In this document: piece after piece, positions 1-12,000 of the stretch
How positions within the stretch are numbered: position 1 is the stretch's first letter
Layout: each line of letters begins with the position of its first letter
DNA from: Serinus canaria
Lineage: Eukaryota > Chordata > Aves > Passeriformes > Fringillidae
Direction of reading: 5' to 3'
DNA: 64,000 bases
Assembly: GCF_022539315.1 (NCBI RefSeq)
Contig: NC_066317.1
Span: 50,634,435-50,698,434, forward strand
Made by a program: the position numbers and the translations under genes
Notes under the pieces: generated by a model
Told to the model about the DNA's origin: nothing
The model's database searches: none
What the model saw: the letters and a program-made list of their open reading frames with translations, nothing else

Positions 1-1984
1 AAAACAGATTAGATTAAAGAAAGAGACAGCAATGGAACAGCCAGTCAATTTTATTGTGTGGATCAGAAAGCAAGACTGACCTGTACCTAGGTGGCAAAAA
101 GCTCCTAAGTATTCACAAATATGAATAGCAGCAGTAAATGCAGCTATACATAAAATACACTAGAATCTTAGAATTATTATGTGAAAATACTACATTAGCT
201 TGTGCAGCATTAATAACAATGTAAGCTCTCTAATCTTTAAATATTATTTGTGCCTTGAAATGAACGAGCAGAGAAATAATTAGACCATTTTTTAATGTTA
301 ATCCTTTCTTAGAAGATTAGAAAGTAAAACTAGCCAAGCAGATCCTAACTTTTTCTGAGAGCAAGCCTTTAATCACATTATAATATAGCTGATCAGAGCT
401 TGCTCAGGTGCTTATTTATTATAATTAAATGCTTGCAACACATGTGTCAGTGACAATATCCCTATTCCTAGGCATCAGCACTAGGATGTATGTCTATTGA
501 TGATTCCACACTGAAGCTGTTGGGAAGTGTCTTGAACATAGTCTCAATGGATTATATCTGAGAAAAGAGATTGTAAAGGAAAAAAAAAGTTCAAAACAAC
601 CCTAGTACTGTATTCCAAGTGATTGGGAAAAGTGCTGGAGTAACAGTCTGAGACACCTACAGACTTTATTGAGACCTATCATTGAGAAAACTTCTCTAAA
701 TTGAAGTCTTCTATGCATTTTAGATTATTACTCAAAAGTTCAAAGCCCTAGTCCAGTTTAGGTAGAAGAGACATTCTGCTCTAAATCCAATAGAAATGCC
801 ACAATTACTGTTAAATTTTCCACCATTCCATGATATAGCTCCATTCATTTTTATTCAGAAAAAATATTGAAATATCTTAGTTTAATCCAAGTTTTAAGTA
901 TGAGTATTTGAAATTCTGCATATGATTCTCTTCCAGCTTCAGTAATAACCCAGAGATGTTTTTATAAATCATTTTACTTCTCCCCAAGGACTAAACTGCT
1001 GCTGTGTCACAAGATCTTTGATTTCAGTGGGTTTGATAGTGACAAGTTAGTGAAACAGCTAAGAAATGGCACAGAATCTGGCAGATCAGACAAATGTATG
1101 TGTAAGTAGACTATATATATCAGCTGTAATCCATATACAGAGCTATTTGAATCAACTGTCTATTCACCATTGCTCAATGCACCTAAGACATGCTAAATTG
1201 CCTCACGGTGTAGACAGCTCTTTCACAAAAGTCTGTGCAGAACTTCCTGCAGGCTAGCAGATGTGTCAAAGGCCTGCTGAGAAGGGTGACATCTGGTAGA
1301 CACTGATCTACAACAGTTCAACAGGTACTATTGAATTCTGGATGGCCCCTAATTACCATGTGACTGATGCGGTAAATTCTATATGTGCCTTCTTCTGATA
1401 AACAAGAAAGGGAAAAGTCCCACTCCAAGGAAGGCAAAGTTTCTTTTCATATTTCTGAAATGACTCACTACAACATCATTTACCCTACTTAGAACAGTAT
1501 AAACTGTAAACAGTATAAACAGTGTAGGTAGTCTGCAATCTTTACCAGGCTTGGCATCTTCTGTTACATCACATATGCAATCTCCCAGAAGGCTTTAATT
1601 TTCTCTAAAGGTATTGTCTGAACAACAATAGGCTTTTTGGTGCCTCTTGGGAAGGAATCTTCAGTTAGAGAGCTTCTAACATACTGCTCTGGTGACAGTA
1701 GTTGTAAAGCAGGTAGTTGTCAGACCAGCTTTATATGGCTGGTCTTTCCTGATTCTAGCCCGATGCTTACTCTCATTCTGCAACCCCAGGGCATCTTATC
1801 TGTTACACAGTGGCATTTCAGGAGGAAAGGGAGGATTCCTCCTCCTGTGAGCAGAGACAAGAGGTCAGTCTCCTTTATCTCATAAGTGGTTGAGTCTGTC
1901 ATCACAGGTTTAGATGCAAGCTTACCATCCTTTTGACAAGTCTGAAGTCAGGGTTCTCACTCAGCTTCTGATACTTGTGGATTT
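1..1984. other. unique AT-rich DNA, no gene seen
   Basis: I see no exon-like reading frame and no repeat family that I recognise here. Open frames are at most 82 codons and have no recognisable motif. The stretch around 1640-1880 is somewhat richer in GC but matches nothing I know. A minor local feature is a short near-repeat of 'cagtataaac' around 1495-1525. Confidence 0.6.
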
Positions 1985-2970
1985 GACAGGTGGATCACTT
2001 GGTGGATAAGGAAATGGCAGGATGGTTGCACTCAAAAGAGTTGCAGTCTGTGTCTTGCTATCAGGGAGGATGTCAGTGACACATGGTGTTCCTCAGAGGT
2101 TTGACTGGGACAAGAGTTACTTAAATTTTTGTCAGGGTCATGGACAGTGGGATTCAGTGCACTCCTCAGCAAATTTGTGGATGACACCAACCTGTGTGGT
2201 GAGGTTGTTACTCTAGAGGGAAGGGAGGGAAATGATACCATCCAGAGGTACCTTGACAGGCTAGATAGGTAGGCTCATGCAAACCTCCTGAAGTTAGCAT
2301 GGCCAAGTAGTGCAAGATCCTGCACCTGAGTTGGGACACGCCCAAGCACAAGTACAGGTGGGGCAATGAGTGCATTGAGAGCAGCCCTGCAGAGGACTTG
2401 GGAATATTAGTGGCTAAAAAATTGTATATGGACTGGCAATATGTGCTAGCAGCTCAGAAGGCCAACTGTATCTTGAGCTGCTTCAAAAGAAGCAAGGCCA
2501 GCAGGTCAAGGGAGGTGATTTCCCCCTCTACTCCCTTCTCATGATGCCACCTAGAATACTTGATCCAGCTCTGAGGTCCATAACATAAAAAGGACAAGAA
2601 CATGTTGGAACAAGTCCAGAAGAAAGCCACTAGATCAGTAGAAGACTGATCTACTATAAAATCTCTGATAAAAAGAGTACCTCTCCTATCAAACCTCTAG
2701 GTTTTGTTCAGCCTAAAAAGAGAGTCTGGGGACACTATCTAGAACCTTCCAGTACCCAAAGGGAGCCTAGAAGAAAGCTGGAGAAGGACCTTTTACAAGG
2801 GCATGTAGAAATGAGGAAAGGGTGATGGCCTTAAACTGAAAGAGGGGAGGTTTTGATAGGATATTAGGGAGAAATTCTTCGCTGTGAGGATGGTGAGGCA
2901 CTGAAGCAGGTTGTCCAGAGAAGCTGTGGATCAGCTTAGGCACATTTCATCCCTTGAAATATGCCTAAGC
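1985..2970 (+). mobile_element. CR1 LINE fragment, ORF2 reverse transcriptase end plus 3' region
   Basis: This is a degraded CR1 non-LTR retrotransposon in sense orientation. The reverse transcriptase active-site region is visible at 2174-2185, reading F-V-D-D (family usual F-A-D-D) within the context Lys-Phe-Val-Asp-Asp-Thr. It is preceded by a degraded 'SVT-GVPQ' motif near 2070-2090. The following sequence matches the usual CR1 order: aggregate 'gcagaggacttggg', 'agctcagaaggccaactgtatc', then 'agaaattcttcgctgtgag'. The terminal CR1 tail octamers are missing, so the 3' end is lost near 2970. Frameshifts and stops separate the reverse transcriptase motifs, so no protein can be made. It is dead on sequence evidence; the CR1 subfamily is not determined. 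Confidence 0.9.
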
Positions 2971-3734
2971 CTAAGTCTCAGGGAACAACCTCAGCTTTGC
3001 CTGCCATGGCTCTCAAGAGGGTCTTCAACCACACTGCTATGGTTACTAACCAAGGAGGACGATCTTCAGTGTTAAATATTCAATACCAATTTTTTTATGG
3101 AATTGTGAGTATGGTGGTGTTGGGGGCCGGGGAGGTGCAGGTTTTGACAGAGAACCAAGACATAGGAAGTGAAACTTTTTTTGTTTTCCCCCATTTGCAG
3201 ATAGGGAGGGCTAGTATGTCTTTTAAAAACAGGGAGCAGAAACACAGGGAGCTATTCTTGCTTCTCCTGGTTGCAAGGCCCTAAAAAGCTTTCTCGATGA
3301 AACTATTAGAAGAACTTATGGTTTTTGGTATACTCTAATTTAGAAAGAAATATTTTCAAGAGGTCAAAACAATATCTTGCCTTTTTTCCAAGGAGAGCAT
3401 ATGCAGTTACTTGGGAACAGAAGCCATCCTCTTTTATTTGTGCCTTTTTTGGTTAAACAACACCCTCTTTTTTACAATTTTCTCTTTATTGCTGTACTTA
3501 TGGCTATCTTTTTTAGTAAATTGCAATTCTCATATTTTTAACTTCTTGAAGTTTGTTTTTTTTTTTCCCCCTACAAAATTATGGAGCAGGGAGGGGGATG
3601 TAGACTTAACCTTTTCCCCACTGGAGTTTTTTTTCATTTATACACACACAGCATCTTCTGTAGGGAAAACTCAGACAAATGTAAGCAGGCCAGGAAGTTC
3701 CCGAAGTGCACTGATGATAAATTTCTTCTCCAGC
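2971..3734. other. no gene seen; T-rich unique DNA
   Basis: This follows directly from the truncated CR1. A 118-codon frame at 3411-3767 is Phe/Leu-rich because of oligo-T runs and shows no motif. A G-rich patch lies near 3118-3140. Nothing else is supported. Confidence 0.55.
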
Positions 3735-3985
3735 CACTCAGTTTTGCATTTTCTGCAAACTTTATGAGAATGGCCCCTGCTGCAATGCCCAGGTCACTAC
3801 TGAAGAGCTGAGCAGTATTGGACCCAATACTCACTCAGGGGATATACCACTATTTACTTGTCTCCAACTGGACTTAATGGAACTGTTCACAACACTGGAG
3901 GTGCTGCCAAACAGTTCATTTTCCATTCACTTCCCTGTCCACTAACCTGAGCAGTACCTTCTCAGCATAGCTAAAATTCCTATTT
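3735..3985 (-). mobile_element. diverged CR1-like LINE fragment (antisense)
   Basis: Read on the minus strand, this resembles the part of avian CR1-type elements around the reverse transcriptase 'PQGSVLGP' region. On the plus strand the recognisable landmarks are 'cactactgaagagctgagc', 'attggacccaatactcac' and 'tctccaactggactt', followed by a degraded segment corresponding to 'ccactcatc'. It is strongly diverged, with no intact frame, and both ends are lost. It could belong to another CR1-clade family rather than CR1 itself. Confidence 0.5.
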
Positions 3986-5950
3986 ATAAAAAGGAGAAAT
4001 AGAGTACTGGCATAGTTATCTTCATTCTTTTCTCCTGAAGCAGTCACAGAATTTGGATTTCATATTTAGAAATTGCTTTTCTCTTTTTCTTGACTAAAGA
4101 ATTCTCTTCAGTAAGTGTTTTCTCTCAGATAGTTCTAGTTTTGGAGTCAATCCATACAGAGTTGTCAATGATTTGATTTGACAATCCCACACATATGAGA
4201 AAAAACAAAAAGGACCCAATATCATCAACAAAAGTCTAAAAATAATAACCTTGGGTATTATTCTGTACTTATAAATCAAGAGCTATAGTATAACCTTGTA
4301 GCAAGCATGAATAATGATTTAGCCTTTTTTTTCTATTCCATGTTTTCTAGAAGCACAGTCTCTGGTCCCTAGGTTTGTTGTTTAGTAAAAGGACAAATAA
4401 CCAAAGACATAAAGCTCTTATACATGGATCTCATAGGAGAAGAAGGAGCTTTCTAAAAGTCTGCAGTATTTTTGGGTGTATTTTTAAAACAAAATATAGA
4501 CTTCATTCTTTGACACTTTTCAGCTAGTTACATTTTCACACATTTCAAGACATCACTTTTTTACATTTTCAGTTTTTATTCTAATGAGTGTTAGATAAAT
4601 GATTAACCTGTGTTCGGAAAAAAAAAGAAAAAAAGGGTTTACTTGGGGTAAATTATAGTCTAGAGCATTTTCAAAGGGTTTTCTGAATCCTCATTCTGCA
4701 GATCTATTATGACAGACTGATGTCAGTACCTCCCATTTGGCTCAGAGGTACATGTAAGCAAAAAAAAGGAAACCAATCTGGCTTCAGACTGACTGTTTCA
4801 ATCACCAGCTGGCTAAGAATACTAAACTATACATTTCCCAGGGAAAGATTATAGAGTAGAAAGCCCTAATCCCCATACCACCTCCAGATTCTCATGAATT
4901 AATGCATTAGTTCATAAATAAATTACATACTCAAACCTCTGACTTAACTATGTTTAGTCATTTCCTTGCATCCCTATGGGTAGCTGAGTGTTCACTCAGA
5001 TTTTTTAATTACTAGTTGACATCAGAAGGAACATTGAGCTTTCTCTCTTGCCTCCCCCCATATGTATACTACACACTGATATATTTTTAGTAAAACCAAA
5101 AGAATGGATGGATGGTAATGAATGAGCTACATTTTTACTATTTCCTGAAATAACACTTATTAATTATTGAGATGTAAATGTTAAAGTTTCATATTTTTAT
5201 GGCAAAGAGATAATGATACTTAGGATAAGATTTAAATGGTATTTTTCTTTTTCTCTAATTTTTTAGGGGCCAACAGTGCAATATTTTCTGCTATTTTTCA
5301 TACTTTACACTATTTGCTAATTAAGGACAATCTGTCAGTATCCAGTTACTCAGTTCTCTGGGAGAGTTGAAAGAATAGGCAGCCTATGACATCAGTAGGC
5401 ACCATTTCATTCACTGAATGTCATAGAAAAGAGTAACAAGACAAATTCTTTGTACCCATTTGTATTGTTAAGGGCTGGAAGAGATTTGATTATTTAAACA
5501 ACAGTTTTACTGTGGCTCTCAGACTGAGAAAGAAATTTCAAGTTCTGTGGAAAAGTAGAATTTCATGTGTTTTCCTTTTATTGATATCTCACCTCTACAT
5601 GGTTGGTGTTTTTTTTGAGGGATCAAATTATGTATTTACTAGGTAGCCAGAACAAGAAAATAATAACTAAATAAAGTTCTTTTCTGTTCCTAGGAAGCTC
5701 AAGAACTGCTTCTGGTTTTTGGTTTTTTTTTAGTAGAATAAATTAGGAGAAAAAAACTACTGATGACTTCTTATAATGTCAGATTATCCAGCCAGTTTCA
5801 TTTTGAACCACAAATAACTATATTCTTTAGGATGAGTATGAAGAAAGTAAGTCAGTGAATACTTAAAGAGATGAGAGTGGTTTTCAAAAAGAAAAGTAAA
5901 ATAGGTGATATTAACACCTGCATTCAGGCTTCCAATACAGAAAATTAAGA
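3986..5950. other. unique AT-rich DNA, no gene seen
   Basis: I find no exon, RNA gene or recognisable repeat. There are several short A-runs and T-runs (for example 4617-4632 and 5722-5732) and no significant open frame. Confidence 0.55.
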
Positions 5951-6080
5951 AGATCTCAGGACTGGATCACCTCTCCTATGAAGACAGGCTGAGAGAATTA
6001 AGGCTGTTCAAGGTGGAGAAGGCTCTGAGGAGACCTTACAGCAGCTTTCCAGTACTGCCTAGAGGGGCCTTTAGGGGCCC
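5951..6080 (+). mobile_element. CR1 LINE 3'-region fragment
   Basis: The sequence contains the CR1 segment that usually reads 'ctggagcacctctcctatgaagacaggctgagagagttggg..ttcagcctggagaagg', here as 'ctggatcacctctcctatg' at about 5963 and 'gtggagaaggctctgaggag' at about 6015. It breaks off near 6080 without the 3' tail. The tail-like piece about 0.5 kb downstream (6550-6631) has the same orientation, so the two may be parts of one old insertion that was interrupted or rearranged. Confidence 0.75.
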
Positions 6081-6549
6081 ATAGCCATAAGATATGCCAT
6101 TAAATACATGGCAAAGGGATTTCCATGGGCATGGTGGCCTGTTGCTAGGTTTTCAGGCCAGATGGCCATTATCACTGCAATCAGCCAGCTGGAGCATGGA
6201 GTGATGCTGAGGTGTCACAGTTCTGTTCTGTCCTTGCACAAGACCTACAGTCTTTATAATCCCTCTCTTTATAACTCTCAGTGTCCCTCATTCACAAAGT
6301 GGCTGACCCACTACCATTGATGGCAGCAGTAACAGATTGTTTGACTGCAGTTTCACCTCCACTTCTCCAAAAGGTATAAATTGGCATTTGAAATCCTCTT
6401 TGGCAAAGGATGAGGAGGCAAGCACCTCACAAACAAGTTGCCATGCTTGTTGTTCTCTCCTCCCCAAAGCAAGGACAACCCTTTGGTAATATCTGACTGC
6501 ATTGTAGTGTACCTGGGAACACTTGTACCTAGCACTGTGCACAACTGAG
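6081..6549. other. unassigned spacer between two CR1 pieces
   Basis: This is moderately GC-rich compared with its surroundings and separates two same-strand CR1 pieces. I do not recognise it. It could be an old insertion inside the CR1 copy or diverged CR1 3' sequence. No reading frame longer than 88 codons is present. Confidence 0.4.
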
Positions 6550-6631
6550 TGCATCCAGGGTGGAGTGGTTGCAACTTGATGGTCTTTAAAATGAACCCTT
6601 CCAACACAAAGTGTTCTATGACTTTATGATC
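6550..6631 (+). mobile_element. CR1 LINE 3' tail
   Basis: The segment carries the CR1 3'-terminal signature: 'gtgcatccagggtggagtgg', a degraded 'cttgatggtctttaaaatga', 'cccttccaac', and a tail that ends in 'ttctatgactttatgat', the degraded octamer repeat. It is in sense orientation, about 0.5 kb from the upstream CR1 piece. Confidence 0.75.
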
Positions 6632-6789
6632 TAGAAGTCCTAGATAAATAACCTTCTAAATACTTGTACATCCAAAGGCTCTGAGCAGCAAGGAGGCAGT
6701 TAATAAGAATCTGAACTTCTATTACTACGATGATGCAGATGAAGATATTTAGAGAGATTTTCTACTGATATCTACTTGAACAATCTCCC

Positions 6790-7155
6790 TGTATTCCTCC
6801 AAGCCTACCTGCCATTCCTTCCACTCTCTGTAGACTTCCTTTTTTAGCTTGAGTTTATCCAGGAACAGCTTGTTCATTCATGCAGACTTGGCATTTTTGC
6901 CTGAATTCCTCATTGTTGGAATGCATCACTGCAGACAGTAGAGGAGGTAATCTTGAATATCAGCCTGGTTTCTTGGGCCCCTCTTCCCTCCAGGGCTGTC
7001 CTATGGCACCCTACCAAGCAGATCCCTGTAGAAGCCAAACTCGGCTCTCCTGAAATCCAGGAGAGCAACCTGGCTGTGTCCTCTCCTTGCTGCCCTAAAG
7101 ATCTTGAACTCTGTCATTCCATGTTCACTGCAGCCAAGGCTGCCCTTAGGTAATG
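6790..7155 (-). mobile_element. CR1 LINE ORF2 endonuclease-domain fragment (antisense)
   Basis: On the minus strand this corresponds to the CR1 ORF2 endonuclease region. The clearest landmarks on the plus strand are 'tttcttgggcccctcttcc' at about 6970, 'accaagcagatccctgtaga' at about 7012, 'gctctcctgaaatccaggag' at about 7045, and 'cactgcagccaaggctgccc' at about 7126. In CR1 the last block encodes the 'GCSDHE' part of the endonuclease fold. Stops and indels interrupt the frame. The orientation is opposite to the tail at 6550-6631, so this is a separate insertion. Confidence 0.8.
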
Positions 7156-7215
7156 GACTTCAAACAATTTTTCACATTTGCATGGCAGATGAACATCAAT
7201 GGCTGTGACACTCAC

Positions 7216-7237
7216 AAAAAAAAAAAAAAAAAAAAAA
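7216..7237. repeat. A22 homopolymer
   Basis: A pure run of 22 A residues lies about 60 bp downstream of an antisense CR1 fragment. CR1 elements do not end in poly-A, so this is not their tail. It may be a simple repeat or the poly-A remnant of an unidentified retrocopy. Confidence 0.9.
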
Positions 7238-8767
7238 GTGTTAAAATACCAAGTGCCATGTTTTTTAGAAATTTCTTCATTAAATTTCTACAGAGACTGA
7301 GTAAATAATGAGATTCAAATTTTAGATTATAATTCACAAATTCAGTCTGATATTGTGTTAAACCGAGATCCCCATTTGCTATGTTATCCCTGATAAAGAC
7401 CCTGTAGATCAAATTTAAGCCCTAAGCTTGTTCACCTTTTACCTGTAGTGATTTAACAACATTATTAGTAACATCAGAAAAACCCCAAGCTTTTTGAAAG
7501 TTGCCTTGTCAGACCATGACTCTATATATAAACATGTGCACAACTCTATTCTGTGTAGCCTTTTATCAGAGCTCAGCTAAAACTGCAACATAGGTAGACT
7601 GACAGATATTATCCAATTAATTAAAAATTTTGAAAAATGAATTCCAAATTCGTTTTTTAATTTATATTTTTAATACATGAACACTAAAAAGAACATTATT
7701 AGAACTTATATTTTTAGTTATTTAGTTATTTAAAGGTAGCATCTATGTGCTGTGATTAAAATAATAACTAAATATACTTTCCTAACATCACTGAAATTTA
7801 AGCTTCACATAAGTTCAAATTGCCTACTGTGTATGATAATGGACACTGAATAAAAATGGTATTGATTTTCATTTTATTATTCCAGCCTTACTGTCATGTA
7901 AATGGAATTACAGACAGATCCACAATTTATGATGGTAAGATCTAGTTTATATCATGAGAATTCTTATTTTCCAAAAAGAATATTAGTATGTTTCAAATCC
8001 TTGAACATGGGAATTGTACTTTTATTTCCTTTAATTTTCCAATTAAAAAAATTAAATCAAATTCTTAGTCCCCATGGGAATATACTTGTTAGCTATAGTA
8101 CTGCATATTTTTTCTTGTCTCCTAGGAGGTAGAAATTTTGAGATATCTTCATTAATATTCACAAAATCCAGAGGCTTCCTGGATCCATATCATACAAAAA
8201 AGCCCAAGGAAGGTCAAACAGAGAGGTGAAGCAGAGAAAATTAATTTCTTGTGAAGAGACGGAGAAAGAAACACTGCTTCTGCATCCTGTCTTCAAAGTC
8301 ATATCTAGAAAATACTTCATTTTGCATTGAACAAGTGGGCTCATAAGTCATTTCATAAAGCAATAATGAAGTATTGATATTTAATATTAAATATCCAGGA
8401 AAATAAACTTCATAGATGTTTTGCATTTTCCTGGAGTATTTTATTAGATTTCATACAAAAAATGATAATTAATCTGTGGAACTGTTTTAGAGAATTTAAA
8501 AAGATATAAACAAAAAGTAGATCTAACACAAAAATAGTGACATTAATGACTTATTGATATAGCCAGCATATAAATAATGAACTCTGTTAGGCTGATCTTG
8601 GCTGGCTGCTGTATGCTCACCCACCCTACTCCTCAACAGGAGAATATAAGATAGAAAGGCTCATGGGTAATGATAAAGACAGGGAAATCACTTACAAATT
8701 ATTCTTACAGGAAGCCAGAATTAACACAAGGAAAATTAATTTGATTTCTTGGCAATAAAAATTAAAT
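7238..8767. other. unique AT-rich DNA, no gene seen
   Basis: I find no repeat that I recognise and no exon-like frame. The longest frame is 76 codons and has a low-complexity composition. Confidence 0.55.
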
Positions 8768-9094
8768 TTGGATGGTGAGGAAAAAATAAAGAAACTTGAC
8801 ACCTTCACCCACCACTCCCTTTTCCCCAGTCCCAATTTCAATCCTTCATTTTCAACTCCTGTGGGAGTGAGGAGCTGTGGCCAGCTGATAACAGCAGCTC
8901 TCTGGCATGACTCCTTCTGTCATGCCTGCTCTAACATGGGTGGTTCCCATGGACTGCAGTTCCTTAGCAAGGATTTGCTCAAGGGTGGGCATGGGCAGCA
9001 GTTTGTCAGGGAATATCTGCCTGCTCTCGTCCTCCACAATATTAGCTTCACCATGCTCCTCTCTGCCATAGAATACAAACCACTTTTTGAGTAG
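8768..9094. repeat. GC-richer repeat-like block, family uncertain
   Basis: This block is noticeably richer in GC and C-runs than its flanks. It contains phrases such as 'gctgataacagcagctctct' (about 8885) and 'ggtggttcccatggactgca' (about 8940). The style resembles a dispersed GC-rich repeat of passerine genomes, possibly from an ERV, but I could not define termini or a target-site duplication. A 108-codon plus-strand frame crosses it but shows no domain. It may be unrelated to the somewhat similar block at 53230-53560. Confidence 0.35.
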
Positions 9095-12000
9095 ATTAAT
9101 GTAATTACATGTTTACACTGACATTTGTTTGATAGAGTAAGATGTCTAGTCCAAGGTTACTTTTATAGTCAATGGCATCTCCAAGAGCAACTACTGAATT
9201 GCAGCTATTCTAGATGTAGGGGTCAGATAGGAAGGTTTTAGCAGAATGCTGCATCTGACAGCAAAGAATTGGAGATGTTAGTGAAGGCAGCCGTATTTCT
9301 CACTTACAAACATCACTTGTATGAAGCTAAATTCAGCTAAATTGTAGCTAATAAAGTTAATAAATAATTGCATTAGAATAAACAGGAATATATTCACTGT
9401 ATTTTGTGGACTATATCACATGCTAGCATGAACTGAATGTTATAAGGTGTTTTTTTTTAACTATGTCTTGAGTGCTAGCTTATTACTCACAGTTATTTTG
9501 GAGTCTGCTTTTAAACAGCATAGATTCTCAGTGAGCAATATTATGGACAGATGATAAATGAAACCCAGAACAGTTAGAAAGCTCGTGGTAATTTTTACTG
9601 TAAAGTACAAATACTGCCAATTCATGCTGTAAAGGATGTACCTTAGACAATATCCTCATCACTACTACCTCAAAAATACTTTATTATAATACATTCAACA
9701 AAGGTTACATCTAGTTAGTTTATTGTTTGGTTCTTTCAAGTGGATAATAATGTCATCTGCCATTATTACATTTGTAATTCATTATCATTATGTATAGCGT
9801 GTACAGTATTTGTAAGTAAGGAATTGAAAAATACAACTACTATAGAATGATTGATAGGTTTGTACTTTGCACATAACAAAAAATAAGCAGATAACTATAC
9901 AAATATAATAAAATAATGTTTTTTCTTAATTATATGCAAATGTAATGTCTTAAATATAATGCAAGAAATCAAAATTCTATGCTGATAAATATATTAATCA
10001 ATATAAATTCTGCTGAATTTTTTTTTCTTTTGAAAGACAGTTTATAATGAAGATAACAGCGTATGGGTTATGAAAAGACTACTCCTCTGCTATTATTTAA
10101 TTATATTAAAGTAAATAGAAAAAGATCTTGGTGAGATCAATGGTATTAGAGACTGTTTTGTTAGAGAAAAACTATTAGATATAATTCTTGTAGTGCCTTA
10201 TGAAAATACTTACCCTTAAATGTAGAAACTTTCCTGTGGCAAGAATCTCCCTCCAATCCATATGTTGTGCCATTTGACCACTGAGAAAAGCTTCTTATTT
10301 GTTATAGCTGAAAGCATTTTAAATGGACAGAAAATAAGTTGGTCAGAACTCCTTGGAGGAGGAATACAGCCATATCTTGAGCTTACAGTTGTCTGCAGCA
10401 AAGTGCCTATAAGCTACCGTGAAAACTCTAAATTACTAATCTTCAGAAAGCTAAAGCCCTTGGCTCCAATCACTTCACCTAGTTAGTGAAATTTTATAAA
10501 GCAAAAATTTTATTTATAATCTATTTTCTCTCTGTTAGACTCTTTCATTTTTTTTAAAGTGATTGAGTGATGAGTTTTCATGCAAATAACTCTGTCAAAA
10601 ATAATAGATTAAAGATGGCACATCCCCTCAACCATAAGTTGATAACCTTAGGACAGGCAGGTGTTTGGATATTTTCTAATGGGACTTATACTCTCAGTAA
10701 ATACATATGATGTTCATGCATGGTTTTGATTTTCACACGCTTAGCCAGCTGTTGAAATGACACCTTACCTGTTAACAAGCTAGTCATATTGTGCTCAATA
10801 TATATGGAAATCAAATAGAGATAGTGGGAGGTAGAACCCCTCAATAAAGATGAAAAATGGCTGCTTCCACTAAAAGTCTCTCCATTTAAACTATACTGTA
10901 TCATATTCATCTAAAAATCTCTAAATCCCTTAAAATAGTAATTGAATAAAACAACCATCTCTGTAGTCTTTGTTTTATTGAAAAATATTTTACCATATGC
11001 CTTGTTTTATATATGTTCTGTGTTTTGAACAGCATTAAGAATTTATGTCATCATTCAGTATCAATAGCTTTCTTATGTGCATTCTGTCTTTGCAGAACTT
11101 GTGCATTTGACACCAAATAAGTATTATATTTAAAATTCTGTTTGTATTTTGACTTAAGGAAATCTTATCAACATTTACATATGAAATTTCAAATCACATT
11201 ATTCTGTAGAATTTTTATATTAGAGAAAGAAAGGAAAAAAATCACTTAAGACTTTACACCTCTTTTCACCATTTGCTAACAAGACAGTGATTTCTCTTGT
11301 GAGATCCATGTTTCACCATGTTAAAATCCAGTCATGATCTAGAGACTTGACTATTGACATTCTTAAAAGCTAAATATGGAAATGCAAACCTAAAAATAAA
11401 TAAATGTGGAGGGTTCAAAATGTAATAGTCTTTGCATCTAGGTATCCACAAAGGGTTATTTTAAAATCTGGAAATTTTCAAACTTGATTAGATAAGCCCT
11501 TTGTGATATGATTTTCCTTGGAAGTTATTCCTAAAAGGCCTCCAGAGGCCCCTTTCTGATTTTAATTTTTCCTATGAAGAACGATTGTAATATGATAATG
11601 TTAGAATTGCCCTGATAATCTTAAGTTTACTTTTCTGTTGTTATTGCTGCTGGTTGTGCTTGAATATTTTTTTTTTAAGTGGGAGATACACCCCTAATAA
11701 TTATATTACACTAATTATCACAGATTACCACTTCACCTGGGAACTTGTGTGTTCAGGGTGTCAGAACCAACCAGTAATCACACAAAATACATATTGTTTG
11801 GACACCTTTAGCTTTCAAACAGCTCTAAACATTAAAGTGCAAGAAATCAGTAAACGATACAGAATTTCACTTTTTTTCAGTATACTGAACATTCAACGAA
11901 CAAAAAATGTAATTGATACAAATATGATTATGATTATGATTTTTATTGCTATTGTTTATTAAAATATTGACTTTTGGTAAATATTGAACACAATGGAAAT

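Noticed and set aside
3411..3767. 118-codon plus-strand frame with apparent hydrophobic segments
   Set aside because: The hydrophobicity comes from oligo-T tracts giving Phe/Leu; no start context or homology.
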